Assembly (NCBI GenBank): GCA_007922225.1
Contig: ML680053.1
Coordinates: 3,753,660-3,817,659 of the forward strand
Direction: 5' to 3'
DNA from: Emydura subglobosa
Lineage: Eukaryota > Chordata > Testudines > Chelidae
Length of the DNA: 64,000 nt
The translations under genes and the position numbers were made by a program. Under the pieces are notes generated by a model. The model saw only the letters and a program-made list of their open reading frames with translations. It searched no databases and was not told where the DNA came from. Shown here piece after piece: positions 1 through 11,094 of this stretch. Every line of letters begins with the position of its first letter. Position 1 is the first letter of the stretch.

Positions 1-43
1 ATTTGTTAGTCTTTAAGGTGCTACAGGACTCTCGTTGTTTTTG
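1..43 (+). repeat. 3' tail of an unclassified interspersed repeat
   Basis: The first 43 bases closely match the right half of the insertion at 33944-34036, sharing the string 'gctacaggactctcgttg'. The element continues to the left outside the window, so only its tail is visible. I do not know its class; a Penelope-like retroelement end is one possibility, but nothing here proves it. Confidence 0.7.
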
Positions 44-864
44 ATTACCAGAGATCACATCCAGTCTGGAACACTACAGCTCACCAAGATAGCTAGTGGC
101 TGAATAATATACTGCAGATAAACAAGGTGATTATTCAGTTTATTCAAACAATCTGAACCTCTAGATGTTGCACAATTTGAGAATGTGCTTCCTTGCAAGT
201 TTTCCAGTACTTGCTGTTCACAATTAGGCTGGAAATATCAGAAGGCACAGCCTTCTTAGAACTATTTCTGTATTTCCACTCCCAGACAGAACCCAGAGGC
301 ATAACCAATGGCAAAGATGAAATAATGCAATAAACTAGAGACAGACCCAAAATAAAATTTCCACGGGGAAGGAAGGAGAAGGGAATTGTTGAAAGCCCAG
401 GTCCAGATCTGCATTTTGTGACATGAGGCCATTACTAAAATGAATAATTTTTTAAAAGGGATTTTAAACATTTCAGAAATTTCAAAAATATTCCTTTAAT
501 GAAAAAGCAGTCTAATTTATCCATTGTATGTTCACCACTGGCATAAACCTGAGCAAGTCATGATGGTGTTAACAAACATGAAGCTCTCACTTTTCAAAAA
601 CTCTCACCCATTAAGTCATCTGTGAGTACCTTAAGCAGAAAGGCCCCAGTACAGAGCAGGAAGCTGTTTTGATAGATGACATTAATAGAGATCCGAGCAT
701 GCTGCAGGATTTGGGTAAAGATCCAATTTCCCCCGGGGGACTGGGACTGTGATGCTCTGAGGGCTTTGTCTAGGTCTATATTTGTCAGATCAAGGAACAT
801 ACAAGAACCAACCCATGAGGATAACAGAGCACTGGCCAAGTTTTGCCGAAGTGACAGGTGATTT
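44..864. other. Unassigned non-coding DNA
   Basis: No repeat family, RNA gene or convincing reading frame is recognised. Open frames are shorter than about 85 codons, overlap on both strands and look like chance. Confidence 0.5.
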
Positions 865-950
865 TAGGTGCCATCTTTTTTGGTATCCAATTTGGGACCC
901 CTTACAGGGGCATGATTTTCAGGAAGTACTGAGCACCAGCAGCTCTTGGG
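865..950. repeat. Half copy of a palindromic MITE-like repeat ('gattttca' family)
   Basis: The order of words (a 'ggtatccaatttgggaccc' block, then 'aggggcatgattttcag', then 'gagcacc') follows the fuller copies at 16240-16378 and 25125-25272. Only one arm is present. The class is unknown; the palindromic layout suggests a non-autonomous DNA element. Confidence 0.4.
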
Positions 951-1779
951 CATAACATTATCAAACTTCTAGGGGACAAGGGGTCTTGGTCTGGAGAAGC
1001 ATGGAGAGAGGAACTGCCTGGAGCCAGGATTTTAGCAGCTCACTCTGTGTAGCTCGTGTGGAAGAGGCTATACCCAAGAAAGCCGTGTTGCACTGCACCA
1101 GGGCAGCCGAGTTGAATTACAGCAGCAGCAAGTGCATTGGTGGCAGGGAATTTTATGTAGGTGTTCAGACAAGTGGAGTCTAGACAGAAAGAACGTCAAT
1201 GTTAATCTTAGCATGCAAAGTTCATTCCTTGTGTGGTGCGTTTATCACAGCCCATCCCTCGTGAAGGGGAGGGCAGGGAAGGGTAGGAGGGGAGTGTGTG
1301 TGAAGGTCAGGGGAGTCTCAGACAAGGGAGGCAGTTGTGTGGGTCACATCTTCCCAGTGTGAGTGATTTATTTGTCTTCTGGGGAACATAGAAACTTCCA
1401 AGTTGAAATTAATGGGATAAAAACACTTTCCAGGTGCTCAGAAGTGCAAAAATTCCATAAATCAGGGCGTGAGTCTAAGGAGGAAGCTATAAGCCAAGAC
1501 AAGGAGGGTTTTTTTGTAGGAGGTGGATAGCACACAGAGAAAGTTAGGGCAGGTTTGGTGGGACTATTTTCCTCCTCCAAGCAATAAGTTGGAAACATGA
1601 GGCTGACACCCTAAGAAACGCCAGGCTCCCCTCTTCCCAAAGAGCAGCAAGGGAAATCCAAAGCCCTGTGCTGGTTCTGAGAGCTGAGATTTTGCCCCTC
1701 CTCCATAATTACATTTGTTTTGCTCCTGTTGAAAGGAAATAAAACCGATTTTCAGGAGCAAGGTGTGCTCTAGGAATTG
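951..1779. other. Unassigned non-coding DNA
   Basis: No recognisable repeat or gene. The stretch is moderately GC-rich, with G-rich patches near 1260-1330 and short chance frames only. Confidence 0.5.
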
Positions 1780-1878
1780 TTTCGGGGAAGTTCTACAGCC
1801 TGTGTTACACAGGAGGTCAGACTAGATGATCACAATGGTCCCTTCTGGCCTTGGAATCTATGAAACTAAGAATCTAAG
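1780..1878 (+). mobile_element. CR1 LINE, 3' end fragment
   Basis: It carries the conserved CR1 3' terminus 'ggtcagactagatgatca' followed by 'ggtcccttctggcc' and the degenerate octamer-like tail around 1855-1878. Only the last ~100 bases of the element are present, as is usual for 5'-truncated CR1 copies. No coding sequence remains. Confidence 0.85.
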
Positions 1879-2092
1879 AAACAAGATCTGGATTGCAAAC
1901 TCTGATCCCAACGTTCAGAAAATCTTGGATCTAGGAGTTTGGTTTGGGCACTTTGCTAGTTTATAGAGAAGGACAATTAATTCCTATGTCACTGATGGAC
2001 TGTCCCTCAGCTTATGTAGGAACCCATTTGAATTGACGACATTTTGTGAGATGCTTAGATAGGACATAATGACAAATGTGGCAAAAACACAT

Positions 2093-2165
2093 TGGCCTTG
2101 ATCCATCAAAACACTTAAGCCCACTTAAGCACATGCTTAAGTGCTTTGCTGGGTGGGGGAGGTAG
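2093..2165. repeat. Short palindromic repeat, 'agcacttaagca' family
   Basis: The words 'cacttaagc', 'acatgcttaagtgctttgctgg' (split here) and a 'ccttgatccatcaaaacac' start form a partly self-complementary unit. Related copies lie at 3768-3826 and 6908-7018; the last has both arms. Probably a small non-autonomous DNA element; the name is not known to me. Confidence 0.45.
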
Positions 2166-2572
2166 ATTGGGTTAGTACCATTAGAAAGATGGTGATCTGC
2201 TTCATCCAAGTGCAGAATTTCTTCTCAGTGGTTTGAAAATGGGAGGTGTGCTATCCTGTTGGCAATTACAGGCTCTTAAATGGTTCCCTGATATATGCTG
2301 ACCAGAGGTAGGGTTAACATTATTCAAACTTTCAATTTAAAAAAAAAAAATTCTGATATTTATAACCAAAATGTCAGTGAAATCATTTTTGATGTCATTA
2401 GCAACCTTTGTTTGGTCACCATAACCCATGATTTCTTACTGATAACCAGGTTTTCAAGTGAAAAAGAAAAACTGGTAAATATCATGGAAAATGGGTCCAT
2501 TTTGGATCTTGGAAAATAGAAACAACTTAGACTCTTTTTGTGAAATTGTTTTCCCATTTTTCAGCCAGCTCT
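2166..2572. other. Unassigned non-coding DNA with an A-run
   Basis: AT-rich sequence with an uninterrupted A-run near 2338-2350. No gene or repeat family is recognised. Confidence 0.5.
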
Positions 2573-2665
2573 TCTTTCTTTCTTTCTTTATTTGTATTGT
2601 GGTCGTGCTGAGACCAGGAGCCCATGTGCTGTACAAACACGGAACACAAAGATGGTCTGGATCCT
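2573..2665 (-). repeat. L2-type tail of a MIR-like SINE (with short TTTC repeat)
   Basis: A short (TTTC)n run at about 2573-2590 leads into 'atttgtattgtggt' and 'gtgctgtacaaacac'. This is the reverse complement of the tail shared by the SINEs at 8150 and 14395. The tRNA-like head is missing. Confidence 0.7.
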
Positions 2666-3169
2666 ACTTTCCATTTGTCAGACTGCGCTGGGCTTTGACC
2701 TAGTGTCAACTGGTGCATGTGCTGACAACTGCTGTCCCCAATGGGTCAGTTTCCTATTTTAGGTGGCCAGTCAGTTAAGGTCTATCATAGAAAAAAGGTG
2801 GGCAACAAAAAGAAAACATAAATGAGCTAATGGTAGATGAAGGGGAAATAAGGGCTTATACAACTATAATGGGTGAAAACCTATAATGGGTGACAACGTA
2901 TGCCGGTTCATAAACAAGGATGAGGATGAAAATACTGATGGCTCTAAAATCTCTGAGATACCAAATTCCTTTTTGTCATTCTCCAGTAAATGAGAAGAAT
3001 TAATAAGCTGGTAAGGACTCGCTTGGAAATTTTGAACATTTCAGTGGGTCTGGCTGACATTTAACTTAGCACATCAAGGGAATTAACTAGTGAACTCACT
3101 GAATCACTAAGAATTATTTTTTCCAAGTGGTGGATGTATTAGCAGGTTACATAAAAGCAAATTATTTTG
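2666..3169. other. Unassigned non-coding DNA
   Basis: AT-rich. A local near-duplication 'ctataatgggtga' occurs twice around 2865-2895. Nothing else is recognised. Confidence 0.5.
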
Positions 3170-3280
3170 TTACTTATTATTTGCATTGTGGTAACACATA
3201 GGAGCCCCCGTTATGGACCAGGACCCAATTGTGCTAGGTGCTGTACGAACACAGAACAAAAAAACTATAATTGCCCTAGT
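3170..3280 (-). repeat. L2-type tail of a MIR-like SINE
   Basis: 'cttattatttgcattgtgg', 'ggagcccccgttatggacc' and 'gtgctaggtgctgtacgaac' match the reverse complement of the SINE tail seen elsewhere in the window. Head and core are absent. Confidence 0.75.
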
Positions 3281-3767
3281 GGGTGCAACCTAAATGTGGC
3301 ATTGATCATTGTAAAGGAAAGAGTGATCCTAGCAACAGGAGTGAAATGGGAAAGTTTAGACTGGGGAAAACAACTAATCTTTCAAGTTTGGAAAAACAAT
3401 GCACGCAAGAAAAAAACTAGTGTAGTCAAAGGAGTGGGAAAGTGTTCTGTCGGGAGCAATGCTGCATGGGAAAGGAGATGAGCCTAGATCACTCAGGGCT
3501 CGAAGCAGCCTGTATTAATTGTCAGGTCAGTTATTCCTTATTGAAGGAATGGCATTATTTTGTGTTAGAATTTTAGGGCTAGGGAAGCCCTGTTCACTTT
3601 CATTTATGATGCCCCTTTACCAGCAACTGGATGGCCCTAGAGACCTTCATTTATTTGTTTGGGGTTTTTCTGACCCCTTGCGACCCAGCCCACCTTAAGC
3701 CCTGGATGATCCTAATGCTTCGCGATGTAATATTTTAGTCTCCTAGGAGAATTACTTAAGCATTGAA
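3281..3767. other. Unassigned non-coding DNA
   Basis: No repeat or gene is recognised. A 104-codon open frame begins inside the SINE tail at 3167 and runs into this stretch; it resembles nothing and is read as chance. Confidence 0.45.
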
Positions 3768-3826
3768 ATCGCTGGGATTTAAGCACGTGCTTATGTGCTT
3801 TGCTGAATCGAGGGCCTCATGAACAG
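3768..3826. repeat. Half copy of the 'agcacttaagca' palindromic repeat
   Basis: 'gggatttaagcacgtgctta' and 'tgctttgctgaatcgagggcc' match the right arm of the element at 6908-7018. Confidence 0.45.
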
Positions 3827-3902
3827 TATAAAGAGTGCAAGTGAAATTGTTCTTATAGCATCCCAGAGTTCCTGAGGACCGAGGGGTTGACATTAGCACA
3901 AC

Positions 3903-4531
3903 ATGGATTCCAAGGCCGGAAGGGACCATTATGATGATCTAGTCTGTCCTCCTGTATGGCACAGGCCATAGAACTCCCCCAAAATAATTTCTAGAGCAGA
4001 TCTTTTAGAATAACATCCTATCTTGATTTCAAAATTGTCAGTGACGGAGAAGCCACTGCCACCCTTGGTAAATTGTCCCCATGATTAATTACTCTCTCTG
4101 TTAAATATTTACCTCTTATTTCCCATCTGAATTTGTCTAGCTTCATCTTCCAGCCATTGGATCGCGTTATACTGTTGTCTGCTAGATTGAAGAGCCCATT
4201 ATTAAATATTTGTTCACCAAGTATGTACTTACAGACTGTGATCAAGTCACCGCCTAACCTTCTCTTTGCTAAACTAAGCAGATTGAGCTCTTTGAGTCTA
4301 TCATGATAAGGCATGTTTTCTAACCCTTTCATCATTCTCATGGCTCTTCTGTGAATCCTCACCAATTTGTCAACATCCTTCTTGAATTGTGGGCACCAGA
4401 ACCGGACACAGTATTCCAGCAGCGTTTCAAGATCTCAAGTTAGTTTGACAGGATCTACTTTCCATAAACCCATGTTGATTTGCATTCATTACCGTGTCCT
4501 CCTTTAATTCTTTATTAATCGAGTCCTGAGC
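3903..4531 (-). mobile_element. CR1 LINE fragment, reverse transcriptase C-terminus and 3' UTR
   Basis: The 3' terminus at the low-coordinate end ('ccggaagggaccattatgat', then 'gatctagtctgtcctcctg') is followed by reverse-strand coding sequence at 4018-4365. That frame has the CR1 C-terminal signature: an R-A-M-R-M-M-K-G-L-E block near the start, '[18 protein letters not shown]', then 'RSNGWKMKLDKF'. From about 4436 the sequence jumps to a more 5' CR1 segment ('ttccataaacccatgttgat'), so the copy has lost an internal block. It lacks the catalytic FADD box and cannot be active. Confidence 0.9.
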
Positions 4532-5696
4532 GTTGTCATTTTGAATTTTTTTTAGAGGGTCCATTTATGGTCCGCTTGAGCTGTTCATTTTAGAATTTGG
4601 GGTTGTTCAGAGCAGGGCTATGATTCAGGACCATGTATCGCTTGCCACATTTTCTGACTTCCTACAGGTCTTTCACTCACTATGTAGACAACAGTATCTT
4701 AGCAAGGAGACTTACTTATTTACCATCAAATAGAAAGATGTTTAGAATAAGTGAGACATGCTGCATTTCTCCATTTCTTTTACAAGCTGTTACCATTTGA
4801 GTCATCTTTTTGATGAAAACTTTAAGCATAATCAAATCTCCCTTAGTAGAGCTACATCCGTTTGATGTGCCAGCTGCAAAATCTTAACAATTAACAACCT
4901 TCCTAGCTATTAAAGTAAGTTCCAGAGGTTGGAAGTTCTTAAATATTATCGCAGGAGCATAGACATTAGATGCTAATTTTCACCTGGCAGCTAATTGTCA
5001 CAGATGCTGCGTACCTGCTGCTCATAGCGTAGCAGGCTAGCTATACACACCTATGGCCAATTGCCCTGACAGTACTGTTAGTGAAGCTCAAGTGTTGTGT
5101 TAAGTCCAGTTTGGAATGATCAGAATGAACTCCTGAGTGGGGAAATTCTCCCTGGAATATTAAAGTTAATTCCAAAGAGCAGACCATTAAGAAAGCTGAC
5201 CATAACTTGTTTCAGGGGCTATTCCCAGGAGAATGGGTGTGACTGAAGTGACTCTACACTCTGGCTATTTTCGGCTGTCTGAATGTCCTCTCTGGCCAGG
5301 GGTAGCAAAGAATGAATTAAAGCAGCCTTTGGATTGCTTGGACTTACAGCAAGGTGTGCTCATGTCCCCAGCTGACTTCAGGATCCAGGATTTGCAAAGG
5401 TGCCTCTCGGATTCTCTGATGCTCTTCTGAATGCTGCAGCTCAACTGGACCTGATAATATGGCCTATTGATTTCCTAAAACAACCTCTTTCTAGAAACTG
5501 TGAGCACGTGTTAGGATCTCCTGGTGTCCAGTGCTTTAGCTGAGGAATCCTAACTGCAGGGTATGATCATCGCTGCAGTTGAAATGCTCTGCTGCAAAAT
5601 TTGGTATATGTGACTGATGGGTTGTGCACTACAGCTCTAAGCTCTAGAGTTTTTTGTGCATTTAACAGTGCACACAAGGAAGAACTACAAGGATGA
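4532..5696. other. Unassigned non-coding DNA
   Basis: More than 1 kb with no recognisable repeat, RNA or coding signal; mixed composition and only chance open frames. Confidence 0.5.
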
Positions 5697-6165
5697 TTTA
5701 AACACTGGAGAACATGCCTTATAGTGAGAGATCTGAAGAGCTCAATCTATTTAGTTTATTGAAGAGAGGCAACTTGATCGTCATCTATAGTAACTACACA
5801 GAGAGGATATCTGATAGTAGAGAGCTCTTTAGTCTACCCGACAAAGGCATAACAAGATCCAATGCCTGGAAACTGAAATTGGATACATTCAAATTGGAAA
5901 TGAGACCAATTTTTAAGTGAACGTAATTAGCCAATTGTGCAGTAGATCGTACCCTGCAGTTAGCATTCCTCCGTTAAAGCACTGGGCACCCGGACATCAG
6001 TGAAATTGTTAGATAGGGACTAAAAGATATGCTCTAGCTCAACCCTGAGTTATCAGACTAGATCCTTGAATTACTGGGTGATAGTGTATGGCTTAATGAT
6101 GCAGATGGTCAGACTAGATGATCATAACGATGACTTCTGGACTTAAAATCGATGAATCTATTACA
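5697..6165 (+). mobile_element. CR1 LINE fragment, C-terminus and 3' end
   Basis: An open frame at 5714-5920 reads as the CR1 reverse-transcriptase C-terminal region ('MPYSERSEELNLFSLLKRG', later 'ITRSNAWKLKLDTFKLE'). The non-coding part ends at 6100-6165 with 'ggtcagactagatgatcata' and the tail. The two parts are separated by decayed 3' UTR. It is 5' truncated and older than the copy at 46.9 kb, judging by its many changes. Confidence 0.88.
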
Positions 6166-6907
6166 GTCTAAGGGACTGCTTCTGCTCCCGCTGAGTTTTT
6201 CCATCAGTATCAATGGGAACAGGATTAACTCCTTGGCAGTCTAGTCCAGCTTTTTACCAGTATACGACACCATGTGACAATATTTTGGCAACCTTGCTGT
6301 TCCTTTGTTTTTGTTTTGTTTTTTTAAAGCAATCTTGAGCTCTTTATTGTTTGAACTTTCATATTGTTTGGGCTCACGTCTGCCCTGCAGTTAGAAACAA
6401 TTTGGATGGGTGATGTGCAGAACTAACAGAGGATCGAGAAGAGAACCAGTAACAAATAAACCTAAACAGAGAGTCAAACTCTTAATAAATTATGTCCGAC
6501 CCCAGGCACTGTAGCAAGGCAGATAAAATTAGCCAGCATGCACTGTGTCTGATAGTCCGGGTAAAATATTAAAACAAATCTCTCCCAGAGAGAGGTTCTC
6601 AGCAATGATATAACATTGTGCTTTCATACCAAGGTAAAAATAACATGTAATAATTTAATACAATTTCTTCAAATAAACTCAGTTTAGAGATAATACCCTC
6701 CAGATGGAACGGGGTTTGTAAACATCCATGTCACGTGACATGTTCCCATGAGTTATGGAAGTGGCAGGCAATAAATTAAATGGTTGTGAAGTAGCCGGGC
6801 TGAGGTCCGGTTTCAATTAGTCTAATAAACTTTTTGTAACTATGCTTTTTTTTTCCTGAAACTGTATAGTGGCAGCACTTCTGATGTGTTAGCAGTAAGT
6901 CCTCATA
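6166..6907. other. Unassigned non-coding DNA
   Basis: The first ~70 bases resemble a 'gggaacaggatt' MITE arm. The rest holds no recognised repeat. A perfect 16-bp palindrome at 6727-6742 is listed separately. Confidence 0.45.
6727..6742. promoter_or_regulatory. Perfect palindrome with CLEAR/USF-type E-box
   Basis: The 16 bases 'catgtcacgtgacatg' read the same on both strands and contain GTCACGTGAC, the extended E-box known as the binding site of TFEB/MITF and USF bHLH-zip factors. No gene start is visible nearby, so function is inferred only from the motif; a chance occurrence is possible. Confidence 0.3.
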
Positions 6908-7018
6908 CTAGGCTCTGAACCAGCAAAGCCATTAAGTACATGCATAGTAAAGGCAACTAGTCATGTCCTTAATGTTTCACATGTACTTAATTTGCTTTGC
7001 TGGGTTGGGGCCTTATAG
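6908..7018. repeat. Palindromic MITE-like repeat, two-armed copy ('agcacttaagca' family)
   Basis: The left arm starts 'ggctctgaaccagcaaagcc' and the right arm ends 'gctttgctgggttggggcc'. They are inverted copies around a core with 'aagtacatgc' and 'cacatgtactta'. This is the most complete of three copies. The layout fits a non-autonomous DNA transposon; no transposase is present. Confidence 0.6.
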
Positions 7019-7579
7019 AAACAAAACTAGGAACTTAAGAAACAACAGCACTGTGAGTCTAGTTCAGGGAACTTTGAATGCAGTTGTTTTTTTTCTATCT
7101 GTTGGTTAACGTTAGACAGAGATCCAAAAACCAGTCCAGAAAGCATCAGTCAGATTGTTTAGTATTGTGAATCTTTGTGAAGTTTTAGTTTTGTGAAATC
7201 AAAGCTTAGGTTTGTTTAGTGTTAAGCCCCACTTTATCTGTCTCCAAGGTTTGTGAGAGTCCGAATAAATGTTCTCATTTGGGTCCAACTCTAAACCTAT
7301 CCTTTAAATCCTCAGTCAGACTTTTCTGTGTCTATAAGGGATCTTTCTTCTAGACTCGTATTCATCCATCCTACTAAACTTGGCAATATCTGTTGTAGAG
7401 CTGACTGGAAATTCTCCGATCGAATGTTTTCCGTCGGAGGATGCTGATTCATCGAAATAGAAATGTTTTGCAAGGAGTTTGATTTCAGCGAAGTTCTGAT
7501 GGAATGCAGGCAGTATTCCAGTGAAACCCAGGCAGAACCTGTCTGGTTTCCTGCCAGCTTGCCATCTCAGCTCCTTGTA
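7019..7579. other. Mostly unassigned; possible decayed repeat at 7400-7510
   Basis: The part around 7400-7510 ('gaaattctccgatcgaatg', 'catcgaaatagaaatg') resembles the sequence flanking the solo-LTR-like element at 12.9 and 13.6 kb, suggesting another dispersed family. Otherwise nothing is recognised. Confidence 0.35.
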
Positions 7580-7675
7580 GGGTGACCAGATGTCCCAGTT
7601 TTATAGGGACAGTTCCGATATTCGGGGATTTTTCTTATATAGGCACCTCTTAGCCCCCACCCCCCGTCCTGATGT
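7580..7675 (+). mobile_element. MITE with 'gggtgaccagatg' ends, 3'-truncated copy
   Basis: It starts 'gggtgaccagatgtccc' and runs closely parallel to the full copy at 7774-7895 ('ttttatagggacag', 'gatattcgggg', 'cttatataggc'). It loses the right end after 'gatgtctccc', so one inverted end is missing. Non-autonomous DNA element; superfamily not determined. Confidence 0.75.
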
Positions 7676-7773
7676 CTCCCAGGCTCTTGGCTTACTGCAG
7701 CTCACCAGGTGGGCTGATAAGGGTCCCCAAGTCCGGGAGCACCAGATTCCAAGATCCCCGGCTCACAGCTCTG

Positions 7774-7895
7774 GGGTGACCAGATGTCGTCCCAATTTTA
7801 TAGGGACAGTCCTGATATTCGGGGCTGCTTCTTATATAGGTGCCTATTACCCCCCACCTCCGTCCCGATGTTTCTCACTTGCTATCTGGTCACCC
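7774..7895 (+). mobile_element. MITE with 'gggtgaccagat' terminal inverted repeats
   Basis: A 122-bp element whose left end 'gggtgaccagat' is perfectly inverted at the right end 'atctggtcaccc' (12 of 12). The body shares 'ttttatagggacagtcc' and 'cttatatagg' with the truncated copy 100 bp upstream. It codes for nothing and would depend on a transposase elsewhere. I see no clear target-site duplication. Confidence 0.8.
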
Positions 7896-8149
7896 TTCAC
7901 AGTTCCCAGGCAGCCAGGGCTTTGAGGGTCCATAACTCTGAAGCAGATGACTGCCTCCGAATCAGGAGCACCAGGGCTTTCCCTTTCACAGATAATTTTG
8001 AAATTTTGGGGGTTTTCCCACGCAATAGACTTACTCTTTTCTCTGAACAGCTCAAATCTGGTTTTTAATCTAAAAATTAAATCGATCAGAAATACTGAAA
8101 GTGAAGTTACGTTAAATATGAATTATGGTGTGTATGTATCAGTGCCCTG

Positions 8150-8412
8150 AGAGAAAGGATGGCCTGATGGGTGAGGCACCATACTAGGACTGAAGGAGAT
8201 CTGGGTTTAATTCCTGGTTCTGACATAGAATTCCTGATTTGATCTCTCCATGCCTCAGCTCCCTGTCTCCTGCCCCTTCTCTCTCTTGCCTTCAGACTAT
8301 AATCTCTCTGGAGCAGGGACTGCATCTTTCTACTTTATGTACAGCACACAGCGCAATGGGCTTTGATCTCAGTTGGGGTCACTAGGTGCTACCGTAATAT
8401 CAATAAATAATA
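8150..8412 (+). repeat. MIR-like tRNA-derived SINE with L2-type tail, near full length
   Basis: The head carries a B-box-like 'ggtttaattcc' at 8204-8214. The core keeps 'tgcctcagctccctgtctcc'. The tail has 'gactataatctctctggagc', 'tgtacagcacacagcgcaat' and ends 'aataaataataat'. This head-core-tail order defines a MIR/CORE-SINE with an L2-related 3' end. It is a good reference copy for the other SINEs here. Confidence 0.85.
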
Positions 8413-8454
8413 ATACTGTGTCATTGAAGTGGTCTCTAACACTTTTTGTGACTT

Positions 8455-9900
8455 TAGAGCCCATTATTAAATATTTGTTCACCAAGTAGGTACTTGCAGA
8501 CTGTAATCAAATCACCCCCTAACCTTCTCTTTGTTAAGCTAAATAAATTGACCTCTTTGAGTCTGTCACGATAAGGCATGTTTTCTTAACCCTTTAATCG
8601 TTCTCATGGCTGTTTTGTGAATCCTTGCCAATTTATCAACAACCTTCTTGAACTGTAGGCCCCAGAACTGGACGCAGTATTCCAGCAGTGGTTGCACCAG
8701 TGCCAAATGCAGAGGTAAAATAACAGCTCTACTCCTCCTTGAGATTCCCCCATTTATGCATCCTAGGATCCCATTAGCCCTTTTGACCCCAGTGTAGCAC
8801 TGGGAGCTGAAGTTCAGCTGATTATCCACCATGACCCCCAAATCTTTTTCAGAGTCACTGCTCCCAGATAGAGTCCCCCATCCTGTAAATATGGCCTACA
8901 TTCTTTGTTACTAGGTGTATACATTTACAGTTAGCCATACTAAAATACATATTGTTTCCTTGCATCGGTTTACCAAGCAATCCAGATATCCCTGAATCTG
9001 TGACCTGTCCTTTTCGTTATATACCATTCTCCCCCCGCCCCTCTTTCAATTTTTATTTTCATTGTCAAACTTTATCAGTTGTGGTTTTTATCTTTTCTTC
9101 CAGGTCATTGATAAAAATGTTAACTAGTGTAGGGCTAAGAACCGATCCCCACGGGACCCCACTGGAAACTGACCTGCTAATGATGATTCCCCATTTACAA
9201 TTACATTTTGAGACTGATCAGTTCTTAATCATTGTCAAGATTCTTTGTGTTCTTAATATAATCTAAAAGTTCCTTTTTGTTCTTTACTCTGCTGGCCATA
9301 GATTTCTCCTTATGTCTCTTTTCATCCCTGATCTATTTTCTATAATTCCTAACTTCTGATTTATATTCATTACTATCAACTTCCCCTTTCTTCTATTTCG
9401 GATATATTTTATAGCTGCCTTCACTTCCCCTCTAAACCAGGTCAATTTTTTAATCCGCATCGCCTTCTTTCTTGTTTGTGTCTTTTGAGGCATCTCGTAA
9501 GGTGTTCTTAAATGATCATTTACATTTTTTTCAGATGAAATTCTTCTTCACAGCTGATTTGGCTCATAATAGCTTTCAGCATTGTGAAATTGGCTCTATT
9601 AAATCACCAAGTGTATATATTACTGGTTGGACTTTATTCTACTTGCACATTATAAATCTGATCACGTCATGATCATTTGTACCTAAGCTACCATTAATTT
9701 TTAGTTCTGTGTCAGTTCCTCTTTATCTGTTAAGACAAGGTCTAATAAAGAATTCCCCTGTATGGGCTGCAACACTTTTGGAGTTAGGAAATTGTCATCT
9801 ATAATGTTTAGAAATCCCAAGGATGTTTTAGTACTGCAACGTGAGACCTCCCGCACATATCACTCAGATGAAATACACAGCTTCTTTTCCTACACAGTAT
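8455..9900 (-). mobile_element. CR1 LINE with large internal deletion (endonuclease, linker, RT C-terminus)
   Basis: Read on the minus strand from 9900 downward. A decayed endonuclease C-terminal part (near 9720-9650, 'INGSLGTNDHDVIRF') leads into the basic linker (9284-9493, with 'KKLTWFRGEVKAAIKYIRNR'). It then jumps to the reverse-transcriptase box '[19 protein letters not shown]' near 9100-9160 and the C-terminal region at 8566-8841 ('GVMVDNQLNFSSQCYTGVKR', 'LEYCVQFWG'). The N-terminal half of the RT domain is missing, and the final 3' UTR is also absent at 8455. Multiple stops; dead. Confidence 0.88.
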
Positions 9901-11094
9901 AGATAGGTGCAGTAAGGAGCTGATCATCCTGTTCCCTCCTGTGACTTGGTGATCTGTAGCAAACACCACCTAATGCCCCATCTCGTGCTTTATCTGTTAA
10001 AACATTCAGTGGAGTCATTCCTTTTATTGCAGCGTTGAGTGGGAGACCAAATATGTGCTAAGGTGGCAAATGCTGTCTCTACTCCAGGGCCACAGACGTT
10101 CCAATGGCAGCAGAACTTGGAATTTGAGAAACCTGTGCAAGGAGTGTATTCCCTACACCCCATCTTTCAGCGGGGCCATTGGAGTGGCCTCTGGAGGGGC
10201 AGGGATGGTAGAGCCACCAACCATCTGCCATTTTCTCCCCGTGCTGAGGATGGGTGCAAATGGCTCAGTCCCTAACCCTGCCCATTGCCTCTCCATGGCC
10301 TAGGTGGGAGTCTCGCTTCCCTTCTGAACAGAAGGAAATCCCCAGTGTACGGTGCGACTGCTTGTGCTGCATTCTGGGATGGGAGTTCAAGGCCATGTGC
10401 TGATTATTTATTTAAACCCTTTATTATTGAACTTAACAACGGCAATGGATGTGCCTCTGTTACGGGGTTAGACGCCAATGTGTTTCCAATCAATTCATAT
10501 TCCCGTAACATTTAACAACTGTCTCATTAAATCTCAAGCCCAGCGTGTATTATTTTTGAACCCTTCCTGAGACCGTCACCTCCCTCACGGCCACTCTTGA
10601 GTCCAGATTCTCACCCCAGCAGGATAAGCCTTGACCCTGCCCCCAGATATTCCAGCAATGTTGCAGAAATCCTGCCCAATCAGTTCCAAATGCCTTCCTC
10701 GCCCTCTGTTGACGCGGCAGATGCTTTTGGATGCTGTCCCAGATTCATCAGGTCAGTTCTGGGAAGGCTGGAAATTTGTATTTTGACTTAGTCTTTAAAA
10801 AAACTAAAACAAAAGTATGCCAGCTTCAGTGCTGCACATCAGAAACATGTGGATTGTTAATATATATTTATAGGCACATGTTTACATGATTACTGGGAAC
10901 AGCTTATATTGCCTCGCCTCTTTATAGACTTTGACACTTTTTGTTGCAAGACACACCACTTTAAATGCAGAAGGTCAGAATCTGTGCTGTGCCGGCTAAA
11001 ATGGCTTTAAGCCCGCTTTGTGCTGCCTGAATTCTAAGGGTGCAGCCCCGAGTGTAAAATAAAGCCTCTCCGAGGGTTGTTCTAATTTACAGCT
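9901..11094. other. Unassigned non-coding DNA with a 53-bp hairpin
   Basis: No repeat is recognised. At 10458-10510 a 9-bp perfect inverted repeat ('tgttacggg' / 'cccgtaaca') encloses 35 bases. The AT-rich part 10800-10960 has forkhead-like 'gtttac' words but nothing decisive. Confidence 0.45.
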
